From contig CAZWKQ010000001.1 in assembly GCA_964634005.1 (NCBI GenBank), positions 124,001 to 188,000 on the forward strand: a DNA stretch of 64,000 nt, read 5' to 3'. The position numbers and the translations under genes were made by a program. The DNA comes from CAZWKQ01 sp964634005 (GTDB taxonomy: Bacteria > Bacteroidota > Bacteroidia > Bacteroidales > JACABE01). The notes beneath the pieces are model-generated. The model was not told the DNA's origin and searched no databases. It worked only from the letters and a program-made list of their open reading frames with translations. How positions within the stretch are numbered: the stretch's first letter is position 1; every line of letters begins with the position of its first letter. Positions 45,237 to 52,759 of the stretch are shown here, in pieces.

Positions 45237-47602
45237 TGTTTTTTGCTTTTTTCTTTCTTCTCTTTAACTGTTGACTTTTTACTTTCTTCGGTTTTGTTTA
45301 CTTTTTTCTTCTTTGCCTCAATATCTTTTTTTACTTCTTCCGCTTTATTTTTATTACTGCCTGTTTGCTTGATTTCCTTATCTTCTTTGTTTTTAACATT
45401 CGTAATTTTCTTTACATTATTTTTGTTGACAGATTCTGATGAGTCAGTTTTATTTTCAATGCCAATTTTAAAATTAAGCGTTTCGTTACCTTGTATTTCT
45501 ACATCTTTTCTGTTCAGGTTAAAGACTATGGTACTACCTTTTAAAACCGGTGAAGACGCCGGTATTGACTGTCCGATGACTTTTCCTTTTCCGATAATTT
45601 TGGGTTTTAGTCCTAACTTTTCGGCAATATAAACTGCATCACGGCTTCCCATACCATAAAAGTTAGGAACTGTTTTAGTATTAAAATCGAAATTTTTGTA
45701 TAATACAGTACTGTCTTTTTTAGTGCAAACTACATATTCATAACCCTGAGAATCGCAATTAAAAGGTATTTGCAAGTATGAGTAAATCTCGTTTAAGTCA
45801 TTATAAAGCGAATAATTTACATAAGGAATTTTAAAATTAGCCGTTGAAGGCTTATAATTTTGATTAATATCAAGCTGAGTTGCAAAAACCCTGTCGGCTA
45901 TTTCTTTAAATACCGGAGCCGCAATAGCACCTCCGTAATAAACACCTTTTTTGGGATTATTAATAACAACTATACACGAATATTTAGGATTATCGGCAGG
46001 GAAATAACCCACAAACGAAGCTCTGTAAATCTTGCTTTCCTTATTTTCGGCATAACCAATTTTTGCAGTGCCTGTTTTTCCGGCAATTTTATAAACGGTA
46101 TTCAGCAAATGCTTGGCTGTACCGTGTTCAATAACACCTTCGAGTATGCTTTGAACTTTCTTAAGAGTTCGTTCGCTGCAAATCGAGTTTTTTATTACAA
46201 CCGGCTCTTTTTTCTCAATAAGTTTTCCTGTTTGTAATATTTCTTTAACAAAAAGAGGCTTTACCATAGTACCGTTGTTTGCAACGGCATTATAAAGAGT
46301 AAGAGTTTGCAATGGAGTTAGCAACAATTCATAACCAATTGACATCCAAGGCAAAGATGTTTTCGACCAACTTGTTGATTTTGTATCTTTAATATAAGGA
46401 TTACTTTCTCCTTTCAATTCAATATTCAGAGGTTTGTCTAATGACATATCTTTCAGATAATCAATAAATTTCTGAGGATTTTTCTGAAATGTTCTTGTAA
46501 CAATTTCAGAGATGCCTACGTTTGATGAAACTTCAAAAGCTTTTGTAACAGTAACCTTTCCATAACCTTCAGGGTGCGAATCTTCCATTTTTTTGCCTGC
46601 ATAAAAAGTTACTCCGGTATTAACAATAGTGTTGGTATCAAATTTCCCTTCTTCGAGAACGGCAATCAAAGAAGCCAGTTTAAATGTTGACCCGGGTTCG
46701 GCACTTTCCCATATAGCATAGTTTATATCTTCACGATAACTGCCGTCGCTTCTTCTTTTAAGGTTGGCAATAGCTTTTATATAACCGGTTTTTACCTCCA
46801 TCAATATTGCACAACCATGGTCGGCATCGTTTGAATCGAGACATTTCATCAATGCACTCTCAGCCACGTCTTGTATATTAATGTTTATTGTAGATATTAT
46901 ATCTTTTCCGTTTTCGGGTTCTATCTGATTGTTGCTTTCTACAGGTCGCCATATACCGTTTGCTATCTTTCGCATCAGCCTTTTTCCGCTTACTCCCTCC
47001 AGTTCTTTACTGTAAGCTCCTTCCAATCCTACATATAAATTTTCCTCTATATTCTTGTAGCCTATCGTTCGTTGTGCTAGTATTTGAAATGGCATTTTCC
47101 TGTAATCTTTTTCCTCAACTATAAATCCGCCTTTATATCTTCCCTTTTTCAGTAACGGAAATGTCCTTAGCCTTTTCAATTGTGTATAGTCGATATTTTT
47201 TCTGATAAGTAAATCTCTTTTCCCTTTCTTTCTTCCTAAAAGAAGATACTTTTTGTACTCATCTCTGGTCTTTTCGGGGAAAATTCTCGATAAACTGTCA
47301 GATAAAGAGTTAAGATATCTTGTAAAAGTATCGGTTGGAATAACAGTTTTATGTAAATCAATCTTAACATCGAAAATCGGTATTGATGTTGCGAGCAAAC
47401 TCGAATCGGACGAATAAATACTTCCTCTAACTGCTTCAACACTTTCGTACCTTAATGAAAGATTTTCTGCTTTTTTTCTCCAGAAATCGCCCTCAACAAA
47501 TTGAATAACAATAATTTTGTATATTATTAAGAAAGCAAAACATACCATAGCAAAGTATATCAGCCTGATTCTCCAAATAATATCTTTTTTATCGTGCCCC
47601 AT
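45233..47602 (-). CDS. ftsI: FtsI-type class B penicillin-binding protein with PASTA domain
   Basis: Septal D,D-transpeptidase. One membrane helix at residues 12-33, the PBP dimerisation domain, then the transpeptidase with STFK at 305-308 (catalytic Ser), SSN at 359-361 and KTG at 509-511, all intact. A PASTA module follows at about 645-705 (VPNFYGMGSRDAVYIAEKLG). The last 80 residues are an unusual Lys/Glu/Asn-rich tail, predicted disordered. Starts directly after the ftsL-like stop. PASTA in an FtsI is known from Bacteroidota and Gram-positives. Confidence 0.93.
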   Translation of the reverse strand: MGHDKKDIIWRIRLIYFAMVCFAFLIIYKIIVIQFVEGDFWRKKAENLSLRYESVEAVRGSIYSSDSSLLATSIPIFDVKIDLHKTVIPTDTFTRYLNSLSDSLSRIFPEKTRDEYKKYLLLGRKKGKRDLLIRKNIDYTQLKRLRTFPLLKKGRYKGGFIVEEKDYRKMPFQILAQRTIGYKNIEENLYVGLEGAYSKELEGVSGKRLMRKIANGIWRPVESNNQIEPENGKDIISTININIQDVAESALMKCLDSNDADHGCAILMEVKTGYIKAIANLKRRSDGSYREDINYAIWESAEPGSTFKLASLIAVLEEGKFDTNTIVNTGVTFYAGKKMEDSHPEGYGKVTVTKAFEVSSNVGISEIVTRTFQKNPQKFIDYLKDMSLDKPLNIELKGESNPYIKDTKSTSWSKTSLPWMSIGYELLLTPLQTLTLYNAVANNGTMVKPLFVKEILQTGKLIEKKEPVVIKNSICSERTLKKVQSILEGVIEHGTAKHLLNTVYKIAGKTGTAKIGYAENKESKIYRASFVGYFPADNPKYSCIVVINNPKKGVYYGGAIAAPVFKEIADRVFATQLDINQNYKPSTANFKIPYVNYSLYNDLNEIYSYLQIPFNCDSQGYEYVVCTKKDSTVLYKNFDFNTKTVPNFYGMGSRDAVYIAEKLGLKPKIIGKGKVIGQSIPASSPVLKGSTIVFNLNRKDVEIQGNETLNFKIGIENKTDSSESVNKNNVKKITNVKNKEDKEIKQTGSNKNKAEEVKKDIEAKKKKVNKTEESKKSTVKEKKEKSKKQ

Positions 47603-48034
47603 CTATTTTTCTGCTTTTTCGGATTTATTTACCTTTATTTTTACCGGAGGAACCAATGATTCGTAAACACCTATACTATCGAGTTTTTTTGCAATTTCCG
47701 ATTGCTTGCTGCTGTTCATAAATTCCGATTTTGTCGTAATATGCTCAAATCTGAGTTCTTTTAGTTCTTTTTTTAAATTCGATATTTCCCTGTAATTTTT
47801 TATAGCCCAATAGCTGTTTGCTATATAAATCAAAGTAAGAAGAGCAATAAAAAGAAAAAGAGGGAAAAATTTTATAAATACATTTTTAGTCAAAAAAGTA
47901 CCATCACCTATTGCAGTAATAACACTGCCTACCGAAGTATCCTTAGGCAACTTTAATGACCACTTTTTACGGGTCTTACTTTTTGGTTTTTCTTCGGGAG
48001 ATCCCTCCTGATATTTTATTTTGTTTTTGCTCAT
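47603..48034 (-). CDS. FtsL-like divisome protein
   Basis: A 143-residue bitopic protein: a basic cytoplasmic region of about 50 residues, one membrane helix (FFPLFLFIALLTLIYIANSYW, residues 55-75) and a short coiled coil (NLKKELKELRFEHITTKSEFM). Primary sequence is poorly conserved in this family; the call rests mainly on size, topology and its place between rsmH and ftsI, where ftsL always lies. Overlaps the rsmH stop by four bases. Confidence 0.8.
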   Translation of the reverse strand: MSKNKIKYQEGSPEEKPKSKTRKKWSLKLPKDTSVGSVITAIGDGTFLTKNVFIKFFPLFLFIALLTLIYIANSYWAIKNYREISNLKKELKELRFEHITTKSEFMNSSKQSEIAKKLDSIGVYESLVPPVKIKVNKSEKAEK

Positions 48035-48930
48035 TTTTTCTCAGCTATCCTTAATTTAGCACTTCTTGAACGATTATTCTCATTAATCTCAGTTTCGCAA
48101 GGAAAAATCGGCTTACGATTTACTAATATAAAAGGGGTATTGACATTTCCGTAAAAGTCTTTCTGCTGAATCCCATCAAAATTGCCTGAACGAAAAAAAT
48201 TTTTCACTAACCTGTCTTCAAGTGAATGATATGAAATTACTGCTATTCTTCCCCCCTTTTTCAAGCAATCGACAGACTGAACCAGCATTTCCTTCAATGC
48301 TTCAATTTCCTGATTTACTTCTATTCTCAATGCCTGAAAAACCTTTGCCGAATATTTGTTCTCCTGCCTTTTATTAATAACACAACTGCTTATTATTTCG
48401 AGTAATTGCGAAGTTGTTAAAATTTCTTTACTACTTCTTGATTCAATTATTACTCTTGATAATTTTTTCGCATTTGAGATTTCACCATAATTTTTAAATA
48501 ATTCAAACAACTGATTTTCAGTGTATGAATTTAGAACTGTTTTGGCAGTTACACTTTGTTTTTTGTTCATCCGCAAATCAAGCTCCGAATCGAACCTGAA
48601 TGAAAAACCTCTTTCAGGGTTATCTATCTGATAGGATGATATTCCTAAATCGGCTAAAATTCCATCAACAGGAATTGAATTATAAAGTCTTAGGAAGTTC
48701 TTTAAAAATCTAAAATTCTGATTAATAAGCGTAAACCTTTTATCATCGATTTCATTCATTATTGCATCACTATCCTGGTCGAAAGCAATTAATCTGCCTT
48801 CCGAATTAAGATGTCTCAGAATTTCAGCAGAATGACCACCTCCTCCGAAAGTTACATCAACATAAACACCTCCGGGATTGGTAATAAGTAAATTAATGCT
48901 TTCAGTTAGTAATACAGGCCTATGATACAT
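48031..48930 (-). CDS. rsmH: 16S rRNA m4C1402 methyltransferase RsmH
   Basis: SAM-dependent methyltransferase that modifies C1402 of 16S rRNA (formerly MraW). YHRPVLL at the start, SAM loop VDVTFGGGGHSAEIL, AFDQDSDA, ADLGISSYQIDNPERGFSF, ALRIEVNQEIEAL and ISYHSLEDRLVKNFF are diagnostic. Length 299 is normal. Second gene of the dcw cluster. Confidence 0.97.
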   Translation of the reverse strand: MYHRPVLLTESINLLITNPGGVYVDVTFGGGGHSAEILRHLNSEGRLIAFDQDSDAIMNEIDDKRFTLINQNFRFLKNFLRLYNSIPVDGILADLGISSYQIDNPERGFSFRFDSELDLRMNKKQSVTAKTVLNSYTENQLFELFKNYGEISNAKKLSRVIIESRSSKEILTTSQLLEIISSCVINKRQENKYSAKVFQALRIEVNQEIEALKEMLVQSVDCLKKGGRIAVISYHSLEDRLVKNFFRSGNFDGIQQKDFYGNVNTPFILVNRKPIFPCETEINENNRSRSAKLRIAEKK

Positions 48931-48949
48931 TAATTTTTAAGTTAATATT

Positions 48950-49405
48950 TTACTCAAAATCTGTTTTCCCAATTCTTTCGTTAGCATAAGCAATAAAATC
49001 CATATCAATGTTATTTACCCTATTGTATTGTTCTAAATCCCAAATCTCTATTATGTTTATTCTTGTTATTAAAACAATATCTTTTGTAATTTTAGCTGCT
49101 TTTTTCTGCTCACTCGGTATTAAAATCCTGTCGTTGCTATCCATCTCAATTTTGTTTGCCTGCGACAGCTTCCTCATTAATATAAGATCCTTATCATTGT
49201 ACGGATTTAGCCTTTTTTTTATCTTTTCGATTTCAATAAGCCATTCCGACATAGGAAACATTTCGAGAAACGGACCAAAAATGCTTTCGCGTATTACGAA
49301 ACCATTATCAACCACACTCAATAACTGCTTCTTCAAAGCAGAAGGAAACTTAAACCTTCCGTTTGTATCAACAGTACAATATTCATTTCCTATGAGTATG
49401 AGCAT
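48950..49405 (-). CDS. mraZ: Transcriptional regulator/division protein MraZ
   Basis: A 151-residue AbrB-like DNA-binding protein and first gene of the dcw cluster; in other bacteria MraZ binds repeats ahead of its own gene and represses the operon. Two swapped-hairpin repeats are seen (EYCTVDTNGRFKFPSALKKQL and NKIEMDSNDRILIPSEQKKAAKI). The usual MraZ operator repeats (TGGG-type direct repeats) are not obvious upstream in this AT-rich spacer. Confidence 0.92.
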   Translation of the reverse strand: MLILIGNEYCTVDTNGRFKFPSALKKQLLSVVDNGFVIRESIFGPFLEMFPMSEWLIEIEKIKKRLNPYNDKDLILMRKLSQANKIEMDSNDRILIPSEQKKAAKITKDIVLITRINIIEIWDLEQYNRVNNIDMDFIAYANERIGKTDFE

Positions 49406-49755
49406 ATTCTAACAAAAAAATTCAGATTGTAAAATTAAACTAAAAAAAATTAAAAATACCATTTTGTTAATAAATTTTCCATAAAAATCCAAAAAAATCC
49501 ATTTTTACAACTTTATACTTATTTTAAACAAAAAAGTTACATCGAAAACAATATTATATATTTGCCTGATATTATGATACTTAAAATGCTAAATAAAATT
49601 AAAATTCTATTTTTTTAGATAGATTTTGATGGTCTATATAAATATTAAGAATCGAAAAAAATTTGGAGATTGTTAATAACTTTTATGTTTATATAAAAAT
49701 CGTTTTTAAAAAAAATAATATTTTAAAAAAAATTTGTTGGATAAAAAAAATATTG
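49406..49755. other. AT-rich divergent spacer upstream of mraZ
   Basis: About 350 bases with no gene. Expected to hold the dcw promoter on the minus strand, but I see no clean TAnnTTTG box there. On the plus strand TATATTTG at 49557-49564 followed by C resembles a -7 box, without a gene following for more than 200 bases. Long A and T tracts dominate 49640-49755. Confidence 0.45.
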
Positions 49756-49763
49756 TAATTTTG
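49733..49763 (+). promoter_or_regulatory. Promoter of tRNA-Glu/rpsT (-33 TTTG, -7 TAATTTTG)
   Basis: TTTG at 49733-49736, 19 bases, then TAATTTTG at 49756-49763 followed by C. Spacing fits the Bacteroidota housekeeping consensus. The tRNA begins 25 bases beyond. Confidence 0.65.
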
Positions 49764-49787
49764 CACTCCTGTTTAAGTGAAAAAAAT

Positions 49788-49862
49788 GGTCCGTTCGTCT
49801 AGCTGGCCCAGGACGCAAGGTTTTCATCCTTGAAATCAGGGGTTCGAATCCCCTACGGACTA
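49788..49862 (+). tRNA. tRNA-Glu (anticodon TTC)
   Basis: Complete cloverleaf: acceptor GGTCCGT pairs with ACGGACT (first pair G-T), anticodon stem CAAGG/CCTTG around loop TTTTCAT with TTC anticodon, T-arm AGGGG-TTCGAAT-CCCCT, discriminator A. CCA is not encoded. It lies 27 bases before rpsT and probably shares its transcript. Confidence 0.93.
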
Positions 49863-49889
49863 CGAATTTTAATAAAAATAAAACAGCAG

Positions 49890-50144
49890 ATGGCTAATCA
49901 TAAATCGGCGTTAAAACGCATACGTTCAACTGAAAAGAGAAGAATTCGTAATAGGTATTATGCCAAAACGTTACGTAATGCATTAAAATCGTTCAGAGCA
50001 TTAACTGATAAATCAGTTGTAGCTGAAAAAATGCCTGCAATGGTTTCAATGATTGATAAGGTTGCTAAAAAATCTATTATTCACAAAAATAAAGCTGCCA
50101 ATCTAAAATCGAAATTAGCTAAGAAATTAAATAATATGAGTTAA
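49890..50144 (+). CDS. rpsT: 30S ribosomal protein S20
   Basis: An 84-residue ribosomal protein that binds 16S rRNA at the base of the 30S body. MANHKSALKRIRSTEKRRIRN at the start and DKVAKKSIIHKNKAANLKSKLAKKLN at the end are typical of S20. The start at 49890 is fixed by the family; the open frame runs further up into the tRNA but is not coding there. No Shine-Dalgarno is visible. A strong terminator follows. Confidence 0.97.
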   Translation: MANHKSALKRIRSTEKRRIRNRYYAKTLRNALKSFRALTDKSVVAEKMPAMVSMIDKVAKKSIIHKNKAANLKSKLAKKLNNMS

Positions 50145-50165
50145 AAAAAAATATAGAGTTTATTC

Positions 50166-50204
50166 AAAAAAAAGAGCCTTTTTTAAAAAAGGCTCTTTTT
50201 TTTT
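50166..50204 (+). terminator. Terminator after rpsT
   Basis: AAGAGCC-TTTTTTAAAAAA-GGCTCTT, a near-perfect self-complementary hairpin followed by at least seven T, 20 bases past the stop. Confidence 0.9.
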
Positions 50205-50329
50205 CAATTTCTGAAATTTAAATTCTTTCCGACATTTTTACAGATATAATTTCTTTTTCTTTTAATTATCAGAAAATAACCTTTCTTAGTATTAAAAACA
50301 TTTATAAAGATTATTAGATGAGAAAAGCT

Positions 50330-50701
50330 TTATTTACCTTTCTTTTTTCCTTTATTCTTTTTCAAATTACATCCGTAAAAGAACAGTTCATCATCAGAAA
50401 TTTTTTTCCCAAGTTTTATTGCTTTTTCAAATTCTTTACACTTATCAAAATCAATAAAATCCTCGGGTCTGGCATAAACCGATGATACAGCTTTGTTATA
50501 ATAAGCATCGGCATAAGAAGAATCACACTGTATAGCTTTATTGAAATAAATTATTGCCTCGCTGTAGTTTTTAGCTCTATGATACTCCAAACCTTTGTTA
50601 TTGTAATTTATTGCATTTATGCGATTTATTTTCGCAGAATCTATCTGAGAATAACCCGTAAAACAAAAGGGTAAAATTAATAATATAAAAAAAAATTTCA
50701 T
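50330..50701 (-). CDS. Small exported TPR protein
   Basis: A 123-residue protein with a signal peptide (MKFFFILLILPFCFTGYSQ) and about two tetratricopeptide repeats (NNKGLEYHRAKNYSEAIIYFNKAI, SSYADAYYNKAVSSVY). It ends in a Lys-rich tail. I place the start at 50701 by the signal peptide; an in-frame ATG further up (50779) would run into the neighbouring lipoprotein gene. Partner unknown. It follows the Cys-rich lipoprotein gene after 8 bases and is likely co-transcribed. Confidence 0.75.
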   Translation of the reverse strand: MKFFFILLILPFCFTGYSQIDSAKINRINAINYNNKGLEYHRAKNYSEAIIYFNKAIQCDSSYADAYYNKAVSSVYARPEDFIDFDKCKEFEKAIKLGKKISDDELFFYGCNLKKNKGKKKGK

Positions 50702-50709
50702 TTTATAAA

Positions 50710-51135
50710 CTATTTTGTTAAACATCCTATACCCCAACAAAAACAATCCATTGTTAAACCATTTATTGTATAATTCCAATATGAAAATGGCCTATTATGC
50801 TGACAATATACACCCCAAAGACAAGCATTTTCACTACTTTTAAAGTCACTGCATAAAGTCCCTAATTTACTATCAACACATAATGTTGCTACTGCTGGTC
50901 CTTTTTCATTTTCTATACCTAATATGCTAAGGTCCTGAAAAAAGAATTTTACATCAGGGTCACTAATGTATGACATGTAGTTTGTTTCATCAATAATCAG
51001 AGACGACTTTGAATTGTTATCGTAAACATAATTAGCATTGTTTGAACTTTCAATTTTAACTTCTTTTTTGCATGATATAATATTCATTAAAAATAAACTT
51101 AATAAAGTGTAAATCAATATTTTTGTTTGTTTCAT
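50710..51135 (-). CDS. Cys-rich hypothetical lipoprotein
   Basis: A 141-residue protein not matched to a known family. It has a signal peptide with the lipobox-like NIISC (Cys22). The C-terminal half contains seven further Cys, four of them in the last 35 residues (NACLWGVYC and DCFCWGIGC), which suggests disulphides or metal binding outside the cytoplasm. It begins 45 bases after the 51180-51221 hairpin. Confidence 0.7.
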   Translation of the reverse strand: MKQTKILIYTLLSLFLMNIISCKKEVKIESSNNANYVYDNNSKSSLIIDETNYMSYISDPDVKFFFQDLSILGIENEKGPAVATLCVDSKLGTLCSDFKSSENACLWGVYCQHNRPFSYWNYTINGLTMDCFCWGIGCLTK

Positions 51136-51179
51136 AAATTGTTTTTTTTTAAGTTATTAATTAAAATTTTAAGTTTTTA

Positions 51180-51221
51180 TAGGTAGGTTTATTATTAAAA
51201 ATTAAACTATAAACCTACCTA
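51180..51221. repeat. Long-stem hairpin upstream of the Cys-rich lipoprotein gene (copy 1)
   Basis: TAGGTAGGTTTAT and ATAAACCTACCTA form a perfect 13-bp stem with a 16-base loop. A related hairpin with a paired base change lies at 55610-55648 ahead of the 932-residue gene. On the minus strand it would lie in the 5' leader. Confidence 0.7.
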
Positions 51222-51227
51222 AAAATA

Positions 51228-51741
51228 CCTAAGTTTGTCTTACATAACTTATCGAAAAAACAAAGATCTAAAAACCTTTTTGCAAGTTTATTATTTATAA
51301 TTAAATTTACAAGATCTGTATATAAGCAAAGAGCAAGGAGCAAGAGAGTACGTATCTTGCTTCTGTTTAATTTAGTGCTGATAGATAAAAAATGTAACAT
51401 AAAAGAATTAATAAATTAAAGGTTGTAAATATAATAAAAAAAATTCTAAATTGAAAATTTTAACAAAAATTCTTGAAAAATTAATATTGAAGTAGATTCA
51501 TCACTATTAACTACTTCCCATTAAATATCATCAAACTCCCTTTATACTCCTTTTCTCTCCCGTTTCGTTTGCTTTTTGCTTTTATTACATAGTAGTAAAC
51601 ACCTGCGGCACAGGTTTTGCAACTGAAGTCGTTTTGGTAGTTAGTGTTCTCGTATATCATCCTGCCCCAGCGATTGTAAATTTGCAGTGTTATATTGTAG
51701 CTCTCGGCATTTTGTATAACAAAGTTATCGTTTGCTCCGTC
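51228..51741 (-). repeat. Direct repeat copy 1 (T9SS-B gene 3' end plus downstream spacer)
   Basis: Matches 55656-56199. The right part (51481-51741) is an ungapped 261-base match with seven differences by my count; the left part (51228-51480) is more diverged, with a conserved AAGTTTGTCTT..CATAACTTAT and AACAAAGATCTAAAA-type core and a shared ATGTAACATAAAAGAATTAATAAATT. It covers the stop codon and the last 77 codons of the T9SS type B gene. The spacer 51136-51510 contains no gene. Confidence 0.85.
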
Positions 51742-52713
51742 TCCGTTGGGAGTGATTACGTTGGGTATGGTAAGTGGCGGATTGCAAAAATTCTCATCTC
51801 CTTGTGTTATTACTATGGTATCCGATGAATATACATCATACTCTGCTACATAAGCCCTTACCCAATAGGTGCCGGGCTGTTTTACTTCAAAGGTAGCCGC
51901 ATGGCTGCTATCCTGCCAGGTATAAGTGGCATTGGGTAAATTTGGGTTTAGTATTAAAGTCTCACTTTCGCATAAAGCGGTATCTGCCCCAAGGTTTATA
52001 TCAAAACTGCATTCGCAGACGGAGACATCGTCGATAAGGTATAAACTACTTTTCCAATTTATTTTTGTAGTATCAATTAACATGTTTGTAGAATTATCAT
52101 TATTAAAATTTCCTATTGTTAAAAATTTTTCATTTTCGATTGAAATATAAATACCAGATATTTTAGTCCAATTAACTCTATCACTAATAATACCTTTACT
52201 ATTTTTTATTTGAGGTGTAGAGTCAATAACATAACTATAAGGTAATATAACGGGGTTTGGAGTTATATAATTACATGATAGCACCAAATCGATGTTTTCA
52301 ATTGCAATCCCACATTCTTTTGACAATATTGTAAAATAGTTAATACAATATTTTCTTTTATTAATGAGTGTACTTGTTAATTTAATTTCAATGTATTCCC
52401 TATAATTGTAATTTCCATTAATACTTGGCGCAAGAAATAAAAAAACACCCGCACATCCATTTCCATTATGGGGTTGATTATTTTGTAATATATTACTAAT
52501 ATAATTGGATGTTGAACAATTATTTAAATAATCTGATGAACCTGAATTTGCATTTGTCCATGGAAAAGCTAAATAAATTAAAGATCCATCATAAGGACAT
52601 GTTGTAAATTCTTCAAAACCTGAATTAGGAACCAGATTCCCAGATAAAATATGCTGTGATTTTACATTAAAAGTAATAAATAAAAAAATTATTAGTACTA
52701 ACCTTCTTTTCAT
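51511..52713 (-). CDS. T9SS type B (gliding-motility C-terminal) domain protein
   Basis: A 400-residue secreted protein. Signal peptide to about residue 19 (NVKSQ). Residues 20-235 form a beta-rich module beginning GNLVPNSGFEEFTTCP (a domain often annotated as carbohydrate-binding-like in such proteins). Then an Ig-like stretch (LNPNLPNATYTWQDSSHAATFEVKQPGTYWV) and a type B tail: VITPNGDGANDNFVIQ, YNRWGRMIYE, CKTCAAGVYYYVI. Type B cargo is usually exported by T9SS and may be shed or linked to SprF-type partners. The 3' end is duplicated at 55969-56199. Confidence 0.87.
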   Translation of the reverse strand: MKRRLVLIIFLFITFNVKSQHILSGNLVPNSGFEEFTTCPYDGSLIYLAFPWTNANSGSSDYLNNCSTSNYISNILQNNQPHNGNGCAGVFLFLAPSINGNYNYREYIEIKLTSTLINKRKYCINYFTILSKECGIAIENIDLVLSCNYITPNPVILPYSYVIDSTPQIKNSKGIISDRVNWTKISGIYISIENEKFLTIGNFNNDNSTNMLIDTTKINWKSSLYLIDDVSVCECSFDINLGADTALCESETLILNPNLPNATYTWQDSSHAATFEVKQPGTYWVRAYVAEYDVYSSDTIVITQGDENFCNPPLTIPNVITPNGDGANDNFVIQNAESYNITLQIYNRWGRMIYENTNYQNDFSCKTCAAGVYYYVIKAKSKRNGREKEYKGSLMIFNGK

Positions 52714-52722
52714 AATAAATAT

Positions 52723-52749
52723 AAAGCAGAGGGAATTACCCTCTGCTTT
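52723..52749 (-). terminator. Terminator after the 932-residue T9SS gene
   Basis: AAAGCAGAGGG-AATTA-CCCTCTGCTTT, a perfect 11-bp stem, about 10 bases past the stop at 52760. It sits before the start of the next gene (52713), so the type B gene likely has its own promoter or depends on read-through. Confidence 0.8.
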
Positions 52750-52759
52750 TAAATTAAAT

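Noticed and set aside
51215..51400. Minus-strand 61-codon frame inside the direct repeat spacer
   Set aside because: In copy 2 the same start (MLHFLS) is followed by unrelated residues and an early stop, so the frame is not kept.
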